Shown: positions 26,243 through 36,793 of the stretch, piece by piece
How positions within the stretch are numbered: position 1 is the stretch's first letter
Layout: every line of letters begins with the position of its first letter
DNA from: Rodentibacter heidelbergensis
GTDB lineage: Bacteria > Pseudomonadota > Gammaproteobacteria > Enterobacterales > Pasteurellaceae
Assembly: GCF_002000125.1 (NCBI RefSeq)
Contig: NZ_MLHH01000012.1
Location: 62,001 to 126,000, forward strand
Direction of reading: 5' to 3'
DNA length: 64,000 bases
Program-made: the position numbers and the translations under genes
The notes under the pieces: generated by a model
Told to the model about the DNA's origin: nothing
Database searches by the model: none
Seen by the model: only the letters and a program-made list of their open reading frames with translations

Positions 26243-27238
26243 ATGAAACATAAACGCCCCACCTTGCAGGACATCGCCAATCACCTCGGTATCACCAAAA
26301 TGACAGTAAGTCGCTATTTGCGTAATCCGAATTCCGTTGCCCAAGAAACGCAAATCCGCATTGCGGCAGCCATTGAGCAATTTGGCTATATTCCTAACCG
26401 TGCGCCGGAAATTCTTTCCAATGCCAAGAGTAAAGCCATTGGTGTACTGCTCCCCTCATTAACCAATCATGTTTTTGCCGATGTGTTAAAAGGCATTGAG
26501 CTTATTCTTGACAACGCCGGCTACCAAACCATGCTGGCGCACTACGGTTATAGTGTTAAAAAGGAAGAAGAACGAATTGAAAGTTTACTTTCTTATCATG
26601 TGGACGGGCTGATTTTATCGGAAAATTACCATTCCCTACGCACCCTTAAAATGATCGAAGTGGCGAATATTCCTGTGATTGAAATTATGGAAAGTACACA
26701 AACGGGCATTCAACAAGCCATCGGTTTCGATAACGTGGCGGCCGCTCAAACCATGGTGGAAACCATGATCGCCCGAGGATACAAAAATATTGTGTATTTC
26801 ACCGCCCGAATGGACAGGCGAACCCAACTGAAAATGCAAGGCTATGAACAAGCCATGAAAAAATATGGGTTTGAACCCTATAGTTTGATCACCGAAGAAC
26901 CCTCTTCCTTTACCCTAGGCGGAAAGCAGCTTCGTGAAATTCTAAAAAAACGCCCCAAAACTGACGGTATTTTCTGCACCAATGACGACTTGGCCATTGG
27001 TGCACTCTTTGAATGTCAACGTTTGGGAATTGATGTACCTAAACAAATCGCCATTGCAGGATTTCATGGGCATGATGTGGGCTTTTCTGTCAATCCTCAA
27101 TTGGCAACCGTCATCACACCACGGTTAGAAATCGGTAAAGTAGCGGCTCAAGCGCTCTTAGCACGACTAAATGGCGATCCGCTCAGAGAAAAAACCATTG
27201 ATCTCGGATTTAAAATCCATCTAGGGGAAAGCCTGTAA
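26243..27238 (+). CDS. gntR: LacI-family repressor of gluconate genes
   Basis: A 331-residue LacI/GalR regulator. An N-terminal helix-turn-helix (LQDIANHLGITKMTVSRYLRNP, about 8-29) is followed by a periplasmic-binding-protein-like effector domain. The nearby gntK and gntP, and two operator palindromes of the GntR type between them, indicate gluconate as effector. A TATACT -10 element at 26207-26212 precedes it. It converges on gntK. Confidence 0.9.
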   Translation: MKHKRPTLQDIANHLGITKMTVSRYLRNPNSVAQETQIRIAAAIEQFGYIPNRAPEILSNAKSKAIGVLLPSLTNHVFADVLKGIELILDNAGYQTMLAHYGYSVKKEEERIESLLSYHVDGLILSENYHSLRTLKMIEVANIPVIEIMESTQTGIQQAIGFDNVAAAQTMVETMIARGYKNIVYFTARMDRRTQLKMQGYEQAMKKYGFEPYSLITEEPSSFTLGGKQLREILKKRPKTDGIFCTNDDLAIGALFECQRLGIDVPKQIAIAGFHGHDVGFSVNPQLATVITPRLEIGKVAAQALLARLNGDPLREKTIDLGFKIHLGESL

Positions 27239-27264
27239 AAATGCGGTTGAAAATAACCGCACTT
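27237..27264. terminator. Imperfect uptake-sequence hairpin between gntR and gntK
   Basis: AAAATGCGGTT and AACCGCACTTT pair with one unpaired base; the left copy has lost the G of the uptake core. It lies between convergent genes. Confidence 0.65.
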
Positions 27265-27270
27265 TTATCA

Positions 27271-27786
27271 TTAGAGCAAGGGTTTTAAAGCCTGAATACA
27301 ACGCTCGACCACAGTTTCAAAGCTTCCGTCAATATCAATATGAATGACATCAGGCTCATCCTCTTGTGGCACTTCAAGGGTATCAAATTGGCTTTTTAAC
27401 ATATCCGTTTTCATATAATGCCCTTTGCGTTGCTTCATCCGCTCAAGTACCAAATCAAAAGAGCCCTCTAAGAAAAGAAATTTTACATTGTCATTGCCTG
27501 CCCGAATGATATCACGGTATTGCTTCTTCAATGCCGAACAAACAATGATCCCCACTTCGCTTTTACGTTCAAGGCTAAAAGCAGCATCACGAATACGCTC
27601 AAGCCAAGGCGCTCTATCTTCATCATTTAACGGTTGCCCTTCTCCCATTTTGATAATATTGGCTCGGGGATGAAGATCATCACCGTCAATTAATTTAATG
27701 CCTAAGCGCTGTGCAACAGCTGTCCCCACCGAGGTTTTTCCTGTGCTGGAAACCCCCATCAGAATAAAACTTTTTCCTTTACTCAT
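27271..27786 (-). CDS. gntK: Gluconokinase
   Basis: A 171-residue kinase that phosphorylates gluconate to 6-phosphogluconate, feeding the pentose phosphate pathway. The P-loop GVSSTGKTS is at 11-19, DGDDLHPRANI binds the substrate, and the length is normal. It is divergent from gntP across a shared 229-base control region with operators and CRP-type sites. Confidence 0.94.
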   Translation of the reverse strand: MSKGKSFILMGVSSTGKTSVGTAVAQRLGIKLIDGDDLHPRANIIKMGEGQPLNDEDRAPWLERIRDAAFSLERKSEVGIIVCSALKKQYRDIIRAGNDNVKFLFLEGSFDLVLERMKQRKGHYMKTDMLKSQFDTLEVPQEDEPDVIHIDIDGSFETVVERCIQALKPLL

Positions 27787-27837
27787 TATTTTTTACCTCA
27801 CAAAACTTTTTTTCATCATATAAGAATTTTTATCAAT

Positions 27838-27851
27838 TGTTACTGGTAACA
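27838..27851. promoter_or_regulatory. GntR operator, gntK side
   Basis: TGTTACTGGTAACA is a palindrome apart from its two central bases, matching the TGTTAC-N2-GTAACA form of gluconate-repressor sites. It lies 52 bases upstream of the gntK start. Confidence 0.8.
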
Positions 27852-27856
27852 TTCAT

Positions 27857-27878
27857 TTTTGTGATCAAGATCACGAAA
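27857..27878. promoter_or_regulatory. CRP-type site, gntK side
   Basis: TGTGATCAAGATCACG (27860-27875) has a perfect TGTGA half and a TCACG half around a symmetric centre. Confidence 0.7.
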
Positions 27879-27921
27879 TAAATTAAGAAGAAAAAAGGAA
27901 ATCCGCCTTTTAACAAAAAAA

Positions 27922-27943
27922 TAATGTGAGAACGATCACAATT
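27922..27943. promoter_or_regulatory. CRP-type site, gntP side
   Basis: TGTGAGAACGATCACA (27925-27940) has both perfect half sites. It lies about 84 bases upstream of the gntP start. Confidence 0.75.
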
Positions 27944-27982
27944 TTAAATAGTGATCATTTACTAAACGTAGAATACTCGGTA

Positions 27983-27996
27983 TGTTACGGGTAACA
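27983..27996. promoter_or_regulatory. GntR operator, gntP side
   Basis: TGTTACGGGTAACA has perfect 6-base arms. It ends 19 bases before the gntP start, next to its ribosome site, where bound repressor would block transcription. Confidence 0.82.
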
Positions 27997-28015
27997 ATCC
28001 ATTTGGAGGAAAACT

Positions 28016-29365
28016 ATGCTTATTGTGATTATGGTTGCTGCAATTTTATTGCTGCTTTTGCTTATTATAAAATTCAAAGTCCACGCATTCGTGGCATTAA
28101 TTATTGTGAGTTTACTGACTGCACTGGCTTCCGGTATTCCGGTAGAAAAAATTTTGCCAACTTTGCTTACCGGATTTGGTAATACCTTAGCCTCTGTGGC
28201 ACTGCTTGTCGGATTAGGCGCAATGATCGGCCGCCTATTAGAAATCACCGGCGGGGCGAAGGTGCTGGCAGATACATTAATTAATCAATTTGGTGAGAAA
28301 AAAGCGCCCTTTGCATTAGGGGTGGCTTCACTGTTATTCGGTTTCCCGATTTTCTTCGATGCCGGTTTAGTGGTAATGTTGCCTATCGTGTTTAGCGTGG
28401 CAAAACGTTTTGGCGGTTCTGTATTACGCTATGCCTTTCCGGCAGCCGGTGCATTTGCAGTGATGCATGCTTTCCTTCCTCCTCACCCGGGTCCGGTGGC
28501 CTCCGGTGATTTACTGGGTGTTAACATTGGATTACTCGTCATCGTTGGGTTAGTTTGCGCTATTCCAACTTGGTATATCGGAACATATTTATTTAGTATG
28601 TTTATCAGCAAAAAAATCCATGTAGATTTACCTAAAGCCTTCCTCAATGCTGCCGCAATTAGCGATACTTCCGTGCAAAATCCACCGAGTTTTGCCCGCG
28701 TGATGACGGTTTTATTACTCCCAATTATTCTTATTTTGTTTGATACCGGGTTAAACACATTAAGTGTAGCAAAAGTGATTGATGGATCACAAACTTGGGT
28801 ACAATCGCTACGATTAATCGGTAAAACCCCTATTGCATTATTAATCACGTTGATCGTGGCAATCCTATTGCTGAAAGATCAACGTAGTTATGAACAAATC
28901 GAAAAAATCTGCGACAACGCACTCGGCCCTATCTGCTCAATTGTTTTAGTAACCGGTGCAGGCGGTATGTTTGGTGGTGTACTCCGTGCCAGTGGAATTG
29001 GCGATGTCCTATCCGCTATGCTATCGGATACAGGAATGCCGATCATCGTTGCCGCTTTCGTTATCGCCATGGTGATGCGTGTCGCACAAGGCTCTGCCAC
29101 GGTGGCCTTAACCACTGCAGCAGCACTGATTTCACCGACAGTGGCGGCCGCAACCGATTTAAGCCAATTCGATCTCTGCTTTATCGTAATTGCCATTGCT
29201 TCCGGGGCAACCGTTCTCTCTCATGTCAATGACTCCGGTTTCTGGCTGATGAGCCGTTTCTTGGAAATGGATACCAAAACTACCTTAAAAACTTGGACCT
29301 TACTTGAAACTTCCATTGGGGTAGTCGGCTTTGTTATCGCCCTTATCGGTAGCATTATTCTCTAA
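28016..29365 (+). CDS. gntP: Gluconate:H+ symporter (GntP family)
   Basis: A 449-residue inner-membrane permease with about 12 or more hydrophobic helices. FPIFFDAGLVVMLPI and AFLPPHPGPVAS are GntP-family signatures. TTGGAGGAAAACT precedes the ATG. The operators and gntK/gntR next to it make gluconate the likely substrate; GntT/GntU-type naming would be equally valid. Confidence 0.92.
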   Translation: MLIVIMVAAILLLLLLIIKFKVHAFVALIIVSLLTALASGIPVEKILPTLLTGFGNTLASVALLVGLGAMIGRLLEITGGAKVLADTLINQFGEKKAPFALGVASLLFGFPIFFDAGLVVMLPIVFSVAKRFGGSVLRYAFPAAGAFAVMHAFLPPHPGPVASGDLLGVNIGLLVIVGLVCAIPTWYIGTYLFSMFISKKIHVDLPKAFLNAAAISDTSVQNPPSFARVMTVLLLPIILILFDTGLNTLSVAKVIDGSQTWVQSLRLIGKTPIALLITLIVAILLLKDQRSYEQIEKICDNALGPICSIVLVTGAGGMFGGVLRASGIGDVLSAMLSDTGMPIIVAAFVIAMVMRVAQGSATVALTTAAALISPTVAAATDLSQFDLCFIVIAIASGATVLSHVNDSGFWLMSRFLEMDTKTTLKTWTLLETSIGVVGFVIALIGSIIL

Positions 29366-29369
29366 TCTT

Positions 29370-29415
29370 AAAGTGCGGTCGATTTGTAAAACATTTCTAA
29401 AATTGACCGCACTTT
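29370..29415. terminator. Inverted uptake-sequence terminator after gntP
   Basis: AAAGTGCGGTC and GACCGCACTTT pair and the stem extends into flanking bases (arms about 29370-29386 and 29399-29415). Confidence 0.8.
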
Positions 29416-29455
29416 GTTAAAATCAGCCATTATTTTTTCCGAACAAGGATAAACA

Positions 29456-30313
29456 ATGGCTGATTTTCCGTTTATTGTTGAGGTGAATGAACAAAATCTC
29501 ACCGAACTTCTTCAGCAATCTCTTGAAAAACCGCTAGTGGTAAACTTTTATGCACCAAGCCATAAAGAATCGGCGGATTTTTTAACGTTATTGGAGAGGC
29601 TTGCAGAACAATATCAAGGGCAATTTATATTGGCAAAAGTGAATTGTGAAACAGAGCAAATGATTGCCGCACAATTTCGTATTCAAGCTTTGCCAACCAC
29701 TTATTTGTTCAAAGAAGCACAAGCATTGGATGCTTTTCCCGGTGCATTGGATCAAGCCTCACTTTTACAACGTTTAAGTGTGATTTTGCCCAAAGAGGAA
29801 GAGCTTAAATTTCATCAAGCCTTGGATTTTTTACAAGTAGAAAATTATGATGCCGCATTACCGCTATTAAAAGAGGCATGGGAACTTTCTGATAAGAAAA
29901 ACAGCGATATCGCCCTACTCTATGCGGAAACCTATATTGCGATGAAAAAAACCGAACTGGCACAAGCCATTTTAGATCAAATTCCATTGCAAGATCGGGA
30001 TAGTCGCTGGCAAGGTTTACAAGCCCAGATTGAATTATTCATTCAAGCGGCTGATACGCCGGAAATTCAACAATTAAGTGCTGATTATGCAAAAAATCCT
30101 ACCCCTGAAATTGCCATTAAACTTGCCGTGCAATTACATCAGGCGGGGAGAAATGAAGAAGCGCTCAGCCTGCTTTTTGATATTTTAAAAACAGATTTAA
30201 ACGCCCATAATGGGGAAATTAAACAGCAATTTTTATCGATATTAAGTGCAATGGGTAATGCGGATCCGCTCACCAATAAATTCCGCCGATTGCTTTACTC
30301 TTTGCTCTATTAA
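29456..30313 (+). CDS. cnoX: Thioredoxin-like co-chaperone with TPR tail (CnoX/YbbN)
   Basis: A 285-residue protein with an N-terminal thioredoxin fold (about 1-110) and a C-terminal TPR-like helical region. The CxxC position is replaced: NFYAPSHKESADF has SHKE, so it cannot act as a disulfide reductase. E. coli YbbN hands unfolding proteins to GroEL and DnaK, especially under bleach stress. It stands 113 bases before trxB. Confidence 0.9.
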   Translation: MADFPFIVEVNEQNLTELLQQSLEKPLVVNFYAPSHKESADFLTLLERLAEQYQGQFILAKVNCETEQMIAAQFRIQALPTTYLFKEAQALDAFPGALDQASLLQRLSVILPKEEELKFHQALDFLQVENYDAALPLLKEAWELSDKKNSDIALLYAETYIAMKKTELAQAILDQIPLQDRDSRWQGLQAQIELFIQAADTPEIQQLSADYAKNPTPEIAIKLAVQLHQAGRNEEALSLLFDILKTDLNAHNGEIKQQFLSILSAMGNADPLTNKFRRLLYSLLY

Positions 30314-30414
30314 ATAGGGTATTATATCGCCGTTACCAACCCTTAATTTTAGGTTGACTTATCGGGACACATTGCCTGTACCCGTTATAAAATCACAGTA
30401 TTTCAATATGTTAA

Positions 30415-31380
<966 letters not shown>

Positions 31381-31489
31381 AATACCAGACGTGCCAACTC
31401 TCCTTGGCACGCCAATCTTTTATCATCGTGCGTGGCTTGCTCAATGCCACGCACGCCAGCCCTCCCCAATTTGGGAAGAATGAAAATTT

Positions 31490-33250
31490 ATGAATAAACT
31501 CCGCCAAAAATATCTACAAAAATGGCTACAAACCCAACAAGCACCTATCAAGAAATTGATGTGGGCCAATATTGCCCTTGCAACGGTTTCATCGCTTATT
31601 TTAGTAATACAAACTTATTGTCTTGCTCTCCTACTTGATAAACTCATTATGCAAAATGTGCCGTCAGGCGAGCTTATTCCTTATTTTATTGGCTTAGTTC
31701 TCTGCTTTATGCTACGGGCAATCATTTTATGGGCGAGGGAAAAAGTCGGTTTTGAAAGTGGCCGCCAATTACGTCGTCATATTCGTCAAAAAATTCTGGA
31801 TAAAATCCACCTTGTAGGCCCGGCCACCATTAATCAAAAACCGGCTGGCAGTTGGGCAAGTATCATGTTGGAACAAGTGGAAAATTTACACAATTTCTAC
31901 GCCCGTTTTCTTCCTCAAGAGCGGCTTTCTGTCATTGTGCCTATTGTCATTTTAATTGCAGTCTTCCCGTTAAACTGGGCGGCAGGGTTAATTTTAATGC
32001 TCACCGCACCGCTTGTTCCTCTATTTATGATTTTGGTGGGGATCGCCGCAGCAGACAGCAACCAAAAAAATATGGCGACTCTTTCCCGATTAAGCGCACA
32101 ATTTTTAGATCGCCTACGAGGGCTTGAAACCTTACGCCTTTTTAACCGCACTTTAGAACAAACCCAGCACATCAAAAAAACCACGGAAGATTTTCGTGAA
32201 ACGACCATGGATGTGCTTAAAATCGCCTTTCTTTCCTCCGCCGTATTGGAATTTTTTACCTCTATCTCTATTGCACTGATGGCGGTTTATTTTGGTTTTA
32301 GTTATCTCGGGCAAATTGAATTTGGCACTTATCATACCTCGCTCACTCTCTTTACCGGTTTTTTCTGTTTAATTCTTGCGCCAGAGTTTTATCAACCCCT
32401 TCGTGATCTCGGCACCTATTATCACGACCGGGCTGCCGGTATTGGGGCAGCTGATGCCATTGTGGATTTTTTAGAAACAGACTACCTCACCACGCATCAA
32501 CAGGATAAATCTATTCCTACTGAAAGTGCGGTGGAAATTAGGGCTAAAAATCTCGTGGTACTTTCAACGCAAGGCATCCCGTTAACGAAACCACTTAGCT
32601 TTCATATTCCGGCAAATCATAATGTCGCCTTAGTCGGTCAAAGCGGAGCTGGCAAAACCTCTTTAATGAATGTACTCCTTGGTTTCCTCCCTTATGAAGG
32701 TTCATTGAAAATCAACGGGCAAGAACTTCGTGAAAGCAATTTAACACAATGGCGTAAAAACATTGCTTGGGTGGGGCAAAACCCCTTGTTACTACAAGGA
32801 ACAATCAAAGAAAATCTGTTGCTTGGCAATATTCAAGCCAATGATGAAGAAATTGACCATGCTTTGCAGCTAGCACAAGCCAAAACCTTCACGGACAAAC
32901 TCGGGTTAAACTACGAAATCAAAGACGGGGGGTTAGGCATTTCAGTGGGGCAAGCACAACGCCTTGCCATTACTCGAGCATTATTACGCAAAGGCAAATT
33001 GCTTCTCCTTGATGAACCCACTGCAAGCCTTGATGCCCAATCGGAAAATTTAGTTTTACAGGCATTAAACGATATCAGTTGCTATCAAACCACATTGATG
33101 ATCACCCATCGTATTGAAGATCTTAAACAATGCGATCAAATTTTTGTCATGCAAAAAGGGGAAATTCTTCAGCAAGGCGAGTTTTCACAACTCAAAAACC
33201 ATGGCTTTTTTGCCGAATTACTCGCTCAACGACAAGAGGATATTCAATAA
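31490..33250 (+). CDS. cydD: Glutathione/cysteine exporter subunit CydD
   Basis: A 586-residue ABC half-transporter: a six-helix membrane domain (about 1-330), then an ATPase with GQSGAGKTS and Walker B KLLLLDEP. The signature is LGISVGQAQRLAITRALL instead of LSGGQ, as is usual in CydD. With CydC it exports cysteine and glutathione to the periplasm, needed for cytochrome bd assembly. Its stop overlaps the cydC start (TAATG). Confidence 0.94.
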   Translation: MNKLRQKYLQKWLQTQQAPIKKLMWANIALATVSSLILVIQTYCLALLLDKLIMQNVPSGELIPYFIGLVLCFMLRAIILWAREKVGFESGRQLRRHIRQKILDKIHLVGPATINQKPAGSWASIMLEQVENLHNFYARFLPQERLSVIVPIVILIAVFPLNWAAGLILMLTAPLVPLFMILVGIAAADSNQKNMATLSRLSAQFLDRLRGLETLRLFNRTLEQTQHIKKTTEDFRETTMDVLKIAFLSSAVLEFFTSISIALMAVYFGFSYLGQIEFGTYHTSLTLFTGFFCLILAPEFYQPLRDLGTYYHDRAAGIGAADAIVDFLETDYLTTHQQDKSIPTESAVEIRAKNLVVLSTQGIPLTKPLSFHIPANHNVALVGQSGAGKTSLMNVLLGFLPYEGSLKINGQELRESNLTQWRKNIAWVGQNPLLLQGTIKENLLLGNIQANDEEIDHALQLAQAKTFTDKLGLNYEIKDGGLGISVGQAQRLAITRALLRKGKLLLLDEPTASLDAQSENLVLQALNDISCYQTTLMITHRIEDLKQCDQIFVMQKGEILQQGEFSQLKNHGFFAELLAQRQEDIQ

Positions 33251-34977
33251 TGCGTGCATTGCTACCTTTTATCCGTTTATTTAGCTTCTCCAAATGGCCC
33301 TTAATTTTAGGCTTAATTCTGATGATTTTAGGGCTAGCCTCCAGTATGGGATTACTCACGCTGTCCGGCTGGTTTTTAGCGGCAACCGCCATTGCAGGAC
33401 TCGGCTCATTATTTAACTTTTTCTACCCTTCCGCCAGCGTGCGGGGATTAGCCATTGGACGCACCGTTGCCCGTTATTTTGAAAAATGGGTAACCCACGA
33501 TGCCACTTTCCGGGTGTTGGCGAATTTACGGGTGAAAGTCTTTGAAAAAATGATCCCTTTAAGTCCTGCGGTGCTAAACCGTTACCGCAATAGCGAATTA
33601 TTAAATCGCTTAGTATCGGATGTAGACACCTTAGATAGCCTTTATTTACGCCTACTTGCTCCGTTTTTCAGTGCGATATTGGTGATTATTGCCATGACGA
33701 TTGGCCTGAGCTTTATTCATGCCCCTCTCGCATTCGGGCTTGGTATGGTTTTGCTCGTATTATTAGTGATTATTCCGACCATTTTCTATCGCTTAGGTCA
33801 ACAATTTGGCAAACCTTTAGTGCAAGCCCGTGCCACCTACCGCACACAATTTTTAGAATTTATTCAAGCCCAAGCAGAGCTTTTACTGTTTAACGCCGAA
33901 AATCAACTTAAGGCGAAAATGGAAAATACAGAAAAGCATTGGCAAGCCACCCAAGAAAAAGAAGCAAAATTAGGCGGATTTTCCACTGCATTGGCACTCT
34001 TTATCAATGGCTTACTTATTGTCGCCATGCTCTGGTTTAGCAGCCAAGCCGATTTTGGTAACGATGAATATCGTGCCGCCTTTATTGCCCTCTTTACCTT
34101 TGCTGCCCTTGCCGCCTTTGAAATTATCATGCCTTTAGGTACAGCCTTTTTGCATATCGGACAGGTGATAGCAGCCGCTGAGCGGGTAACGGAAATTATT
34201 GAACAAAAACCGCTTGTTGAATTTCACGATGAGGCTCAATTTGAACCACAAGTGCGGTTAATTTCCGCCCAGAATTTAAGCTTTCACTATCCGGAAAGCG
34301 AAAATCTTGCCTTAGATAATCTCACACTGGATTTCGAACAAGGGCAAAAAATTGCCATTCTTGGCAAAACCGGCAGTGGTAAATCCACACTACTCCAATT
34401 ATTGGTGCGCAACTATGATCCCGACCAAGGGGAACTCTTACTGGCAAACAAACCGATTTCCAGTTACGCCGAGCAAACCCTGCGTAAGCAATTTTGTTTT
34501 CTCACCCAACGGGTACATGTCTTCAGCGATACTTTGCGACAAAATTTACAATTTGCCAGCTCGGAAAAAATCGCTGATGAGAAAATGATCGATGTCCTCA
34601 ACCAAGTGGGGTTAGGCAAATTATTAACTCAACCTGAAGGGTTGAACCTTTGGTTAGGCGATGGGGGACGCCCCCTTTCCGGTGGAGAACAACGCCGTTT
34701 AGGTATTGCCCGTATTTTATTAAATGACGCCCCGATTTTATTGCTCGATGAACCGACAGAAGGGCTTGATCGTGAAACCGAACGCCAAGTTCTACGCTTA
34801 ATTTTACAGCATACGAAACAGAAAACCCTGATTATGGTGACCCACCGTTTAACCGCCCTCGAGCAATTTGACCGCATTTGTGTGATTGATGAAGGAAAAC
34901 TCATTGAACAGGGAAATTACGAGACCTTAATCAAAAAAGAACAGGGATTTTTTAAGCGATTAATCGAACGTGTTTAG
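33250..34977 (+). CDS. cydC: Glutathione/cysteine exporter subunit CydC
   Basis: A 575-residue partner of CydD with six membrane helices followed by an ATPase: Walker A GKTGSGKST, signature LSGGEQRRLGIARILL and Walker B ILLLDEP. A longer frame opens at 33130 inside cydD, but the TAATG overlap at 33250 and the family start MRALLPFIRLF decide. Confidence 0.94.
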   Translation: MRALLPFIRLFSFSKWPLILGLILMILGLASSMGLLTLSGWFLAATAIAGLGSLFNFFYPSASVRGLAIGRTVARYFEKWVTHDATFRVLANLRVKVFEKMIPLSPAVLNRYRNSELLNRLVSDVDTLDSLYLRLLAPFFSAILVIIAMTIGLSFIHAPLAFGLGMVLLVLLVIIPTIFYRLGQQFGKPLVQARATYRTQFLEFIQAQAELLLFNAENQLKAKMENTEKHWQATQEKEAKLGGFSTALALFINGLLIVAMLWFSSQADFGNDEYRAAFIALFTFAALAAFEIIMPLGTAFLHIGQVIAAAERVTEIIEQKPLVEFHDEAQFEPQVRLISAQNLSFHYPESENLALDNLTLDFEQGQKIAILGKTGSGKSTLLQLLVRNYDPDQGELLLANKPISSYAEQTLRKQFCFLTQRVHVFSDTLRQNLQFASSEKIADEKMIDVLNQVGLGKLLTQPEGLNLWLGDGGRPLSGGEQRRLGIARILLNDAPILLLDEPTEGLDRETERQVLRLILQHTKQKTLIMVTHRLTALEQFDRICVIDEGKLIEQGNYETLIKKEQGFFKRLIERV

Positions 34978-35000
34978 AAAGGATTAAAAAGAAGTTGGGC

Positions 35001-35110
35001 GGAAACCTTCCCAGCTGCTTCTCGGCACACAGCACTTCCGACTTTGGCTGCTTTCTTCCGAACCTGACCGGGTAAACCGGACACCGTTGCGAGAGACCGA
35101 AAAGGTTTCC
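35001..35110 (-). ncRNA. ffs: Signal recognition particle 4.5S RNA
   Basis: The minus strand forms a 110-nt rod closed by GGAAACCTT/AAGGTTTCC. Its apex carries GGTCAGGTTCGGAAG followed by AAAGCAGCC, the Ffh-binding domain of small bacterial SRP RNAs, with the GGAA tetraloop. A T-run follows the 3' end (near 34990). It lies between cydC and nrdG, convergent with cydC. Confidence 0.92.
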
Positions 35111-35231
35111 ATTGACATCGCAATGCGATAGGGCGCTATTATGCAAGAATTAAAAGCCCATTGCAAAGATTAATTACACCGAATAATAAATTTAACAAGA
35201 ATTTCAACCGCACTTTTCAGGAATTAACAAA

Positions 35232-35702
35232 ATGAACTATTTACAATATTACCCCGTTGATGTGGTGAATGGTGAAGGGACACGTTGTACTCTTTTTGTG
35301 AGCGGTTGTACCCATGGTTGCAAAGGTTGTTATAACCAAAAAAGCTGGTCATTTAGTGCCGGCAGACGCTTTGATGAAGCGATGGAACAACAAATTATCA
35401 ATGATTTAAAAGATACCCGTATCAAACGCCAAGGGCTCACGTTATCCGGTGGCGACCCGCTCCACCCCCTTAATGTAGCAACCCTTTTGCCCTTTATCCA
35501 ACGGGTAAAACAGGAATGCCCCGATAAAGATATTTGGGTATGGACCGGTTATAAATTAGCGGAACTTGATGAAACCCAGCGTGCCATGCTCCCTTATATT
35601 GATGTTCTCATTGACGGAAAATTTGAACAAGAAAAAGCCGATCCAAGCCTACTCTGGCGGGGATCGGCAAATCAGATTATTCATCGTTTTAAGAATTTAT
35701 AA
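35232..35702 (+). CDS. nrdG: Anaerobic ribonucleotide reductase activating protein
   Basis: A 156-residue radical-SAM activase that forms the glycyl radical on NrdD. The 4Fe-4S/SAM cysteines C26, C30 and C33 are in SGCTHGCKGCYN. The length is normal. The partner nrdD is not in the window. Its last six bases overlap the end of the convergent glycosyltransferase gene. Confidence 0.94.
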   Translation: MNYLQYYPVDVVNGEGTRCTLFVSGCTHGCKGCYNQKSWSFSAGRRFDEAMEQQIINDLKDTRIKRQGLTLSGGDPLHPLNVATLLPFIQRVKQECPDKDIWVWTGYKLAELDETQRAMLPYIDVLIDGKFEQEKADPSLLWRGSANQIIHRFKNL

Positions 35703-36653
35703 TTTCACCTCAAAAGACAACCATTTTTTCATTAATTCTAATACTTCATCAGTGAAATAATGGCGGATTTCTGCTTTCAATTCCGGTGAATACTTTAAAT
35801 ATTGATAACGATAAGCTATGCTAAAGTTAATCGCTCTAATTCTTTCTAAATTGATAAACATCCGTTTGGTTTTGTTATTGATATCTTTAATATCACTTTG
35901 GCGTTGTTGGTAAAGTTTTATTAGGTATTTATCAAGTTCAAATAAATGAACCAACTTTGATATATCATTTTTTGTGGTGGTGAGGCTGTTTGCTCTTAAA
36001 CGATAGTGATAAAAGACTCGTCCCACTTCAATTACGGTAACGCCTGGGAGAGAAAGAATTTCTGTAATAAATAGTACATCTTCCCCAACCTTTAAGGCTT
36101 CATTAAGCCAAAGATTGTTTTTGCGTAAAAAATCAGTTCTAAAAAAACCAAAACAGCAACTTGGATGCCAATCCCATTTGAGCATATCATTCAGATGTTG
36201 ATAACTACTCATGACCTCATATTGATTTGATTTTATTCGAGGGGACTCAAACCTGCGTGAACAAGGTCCCCCAAATGAATCACATTCATAACTATTTTCT
36301 ATGGTACCTTTTATCACATCAGCTTGATGTCTATCGGCAATCTCAACCATAGTATCGAGTTGAGTTTCAACAAGCCAATCATCGGGATCGACAAAATAGA
36401 TATAACGCCCTTTTGCTTGCCTTAGCCCGGCATTACGAGCGGAAGCAACCCCTTGATTATGCTGATTAATGAGAGTGATAAAAGGATAACGTGAGAAATA
36501 CTGTTCCGCCACAGCTAGACTACCATCCGTTGAACCATCATTAACAATGATGATTTCTTTATTAACAGATTGGGAGATAAGACTATCTAAACACTGAGCG
36601 AGATATTTTTCAACATTATAAACAGGAACAACAAAAGTGAGACTGACTGACAA
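35697..36653 (-). CDS. Family-2 glycosyltransferase
   Basis: A 318-residue GT-A enzyme: N-terminal LTFVVPVYNVEKYLAQCLDS, IIIVNDGSTDGS for nucleotide-sugar binding, and the metal-binding DPDD in IYFVDPDDWLV near residue 92. C-terminal helices follow. Such single genes in this family usually add sugars to lipooligosaccharide; donor and acceptor cannot be read from sequence. It is transcribed on its own and its stop overlaps nrdG, which suggests a later insertion next to nrdG. Confidence 0.85.
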   Translation of the reverse strand: MSVSLTFVVPVYNVEKYLAQCLDSLISQSVNKEIIIVNDGSTDGSLAVAEQYFSRYPFITLINQHNQGVASARNAGLRQAKGRYIYFVDPDDWLVETQLDTMVEIADRHQADVIKGTIENSYECDSFGGPCSRRFESPRIKSNQYEVMSSYQHLNDMLKWDWHPSCCFGFFRTDFLRKNNLWLNEALKVGEDVLFITEILSLPGVTVIEVGRVFYHYRLRANSLTTTKNDISKLVHLFELDKYLIKLYQQRQSDIKDINNKTKRMFINLERIRAINFSIAYRYQYLKYSPELKAEIRHYFTDEVLELMKKWLSFEVKL

Positions 36654-36793
36654 ATTGTACCTCCTCTTTGGAATTTATTATCCAAAGACTCCTACGATTT
36701 TTATCTACTATGCCCTAATTATTAACAAACCGGCTAATCTAATAAAACGAGGGTAAAAACACAAAATTTTCCACCGCACTTTTTCTTTATTTC

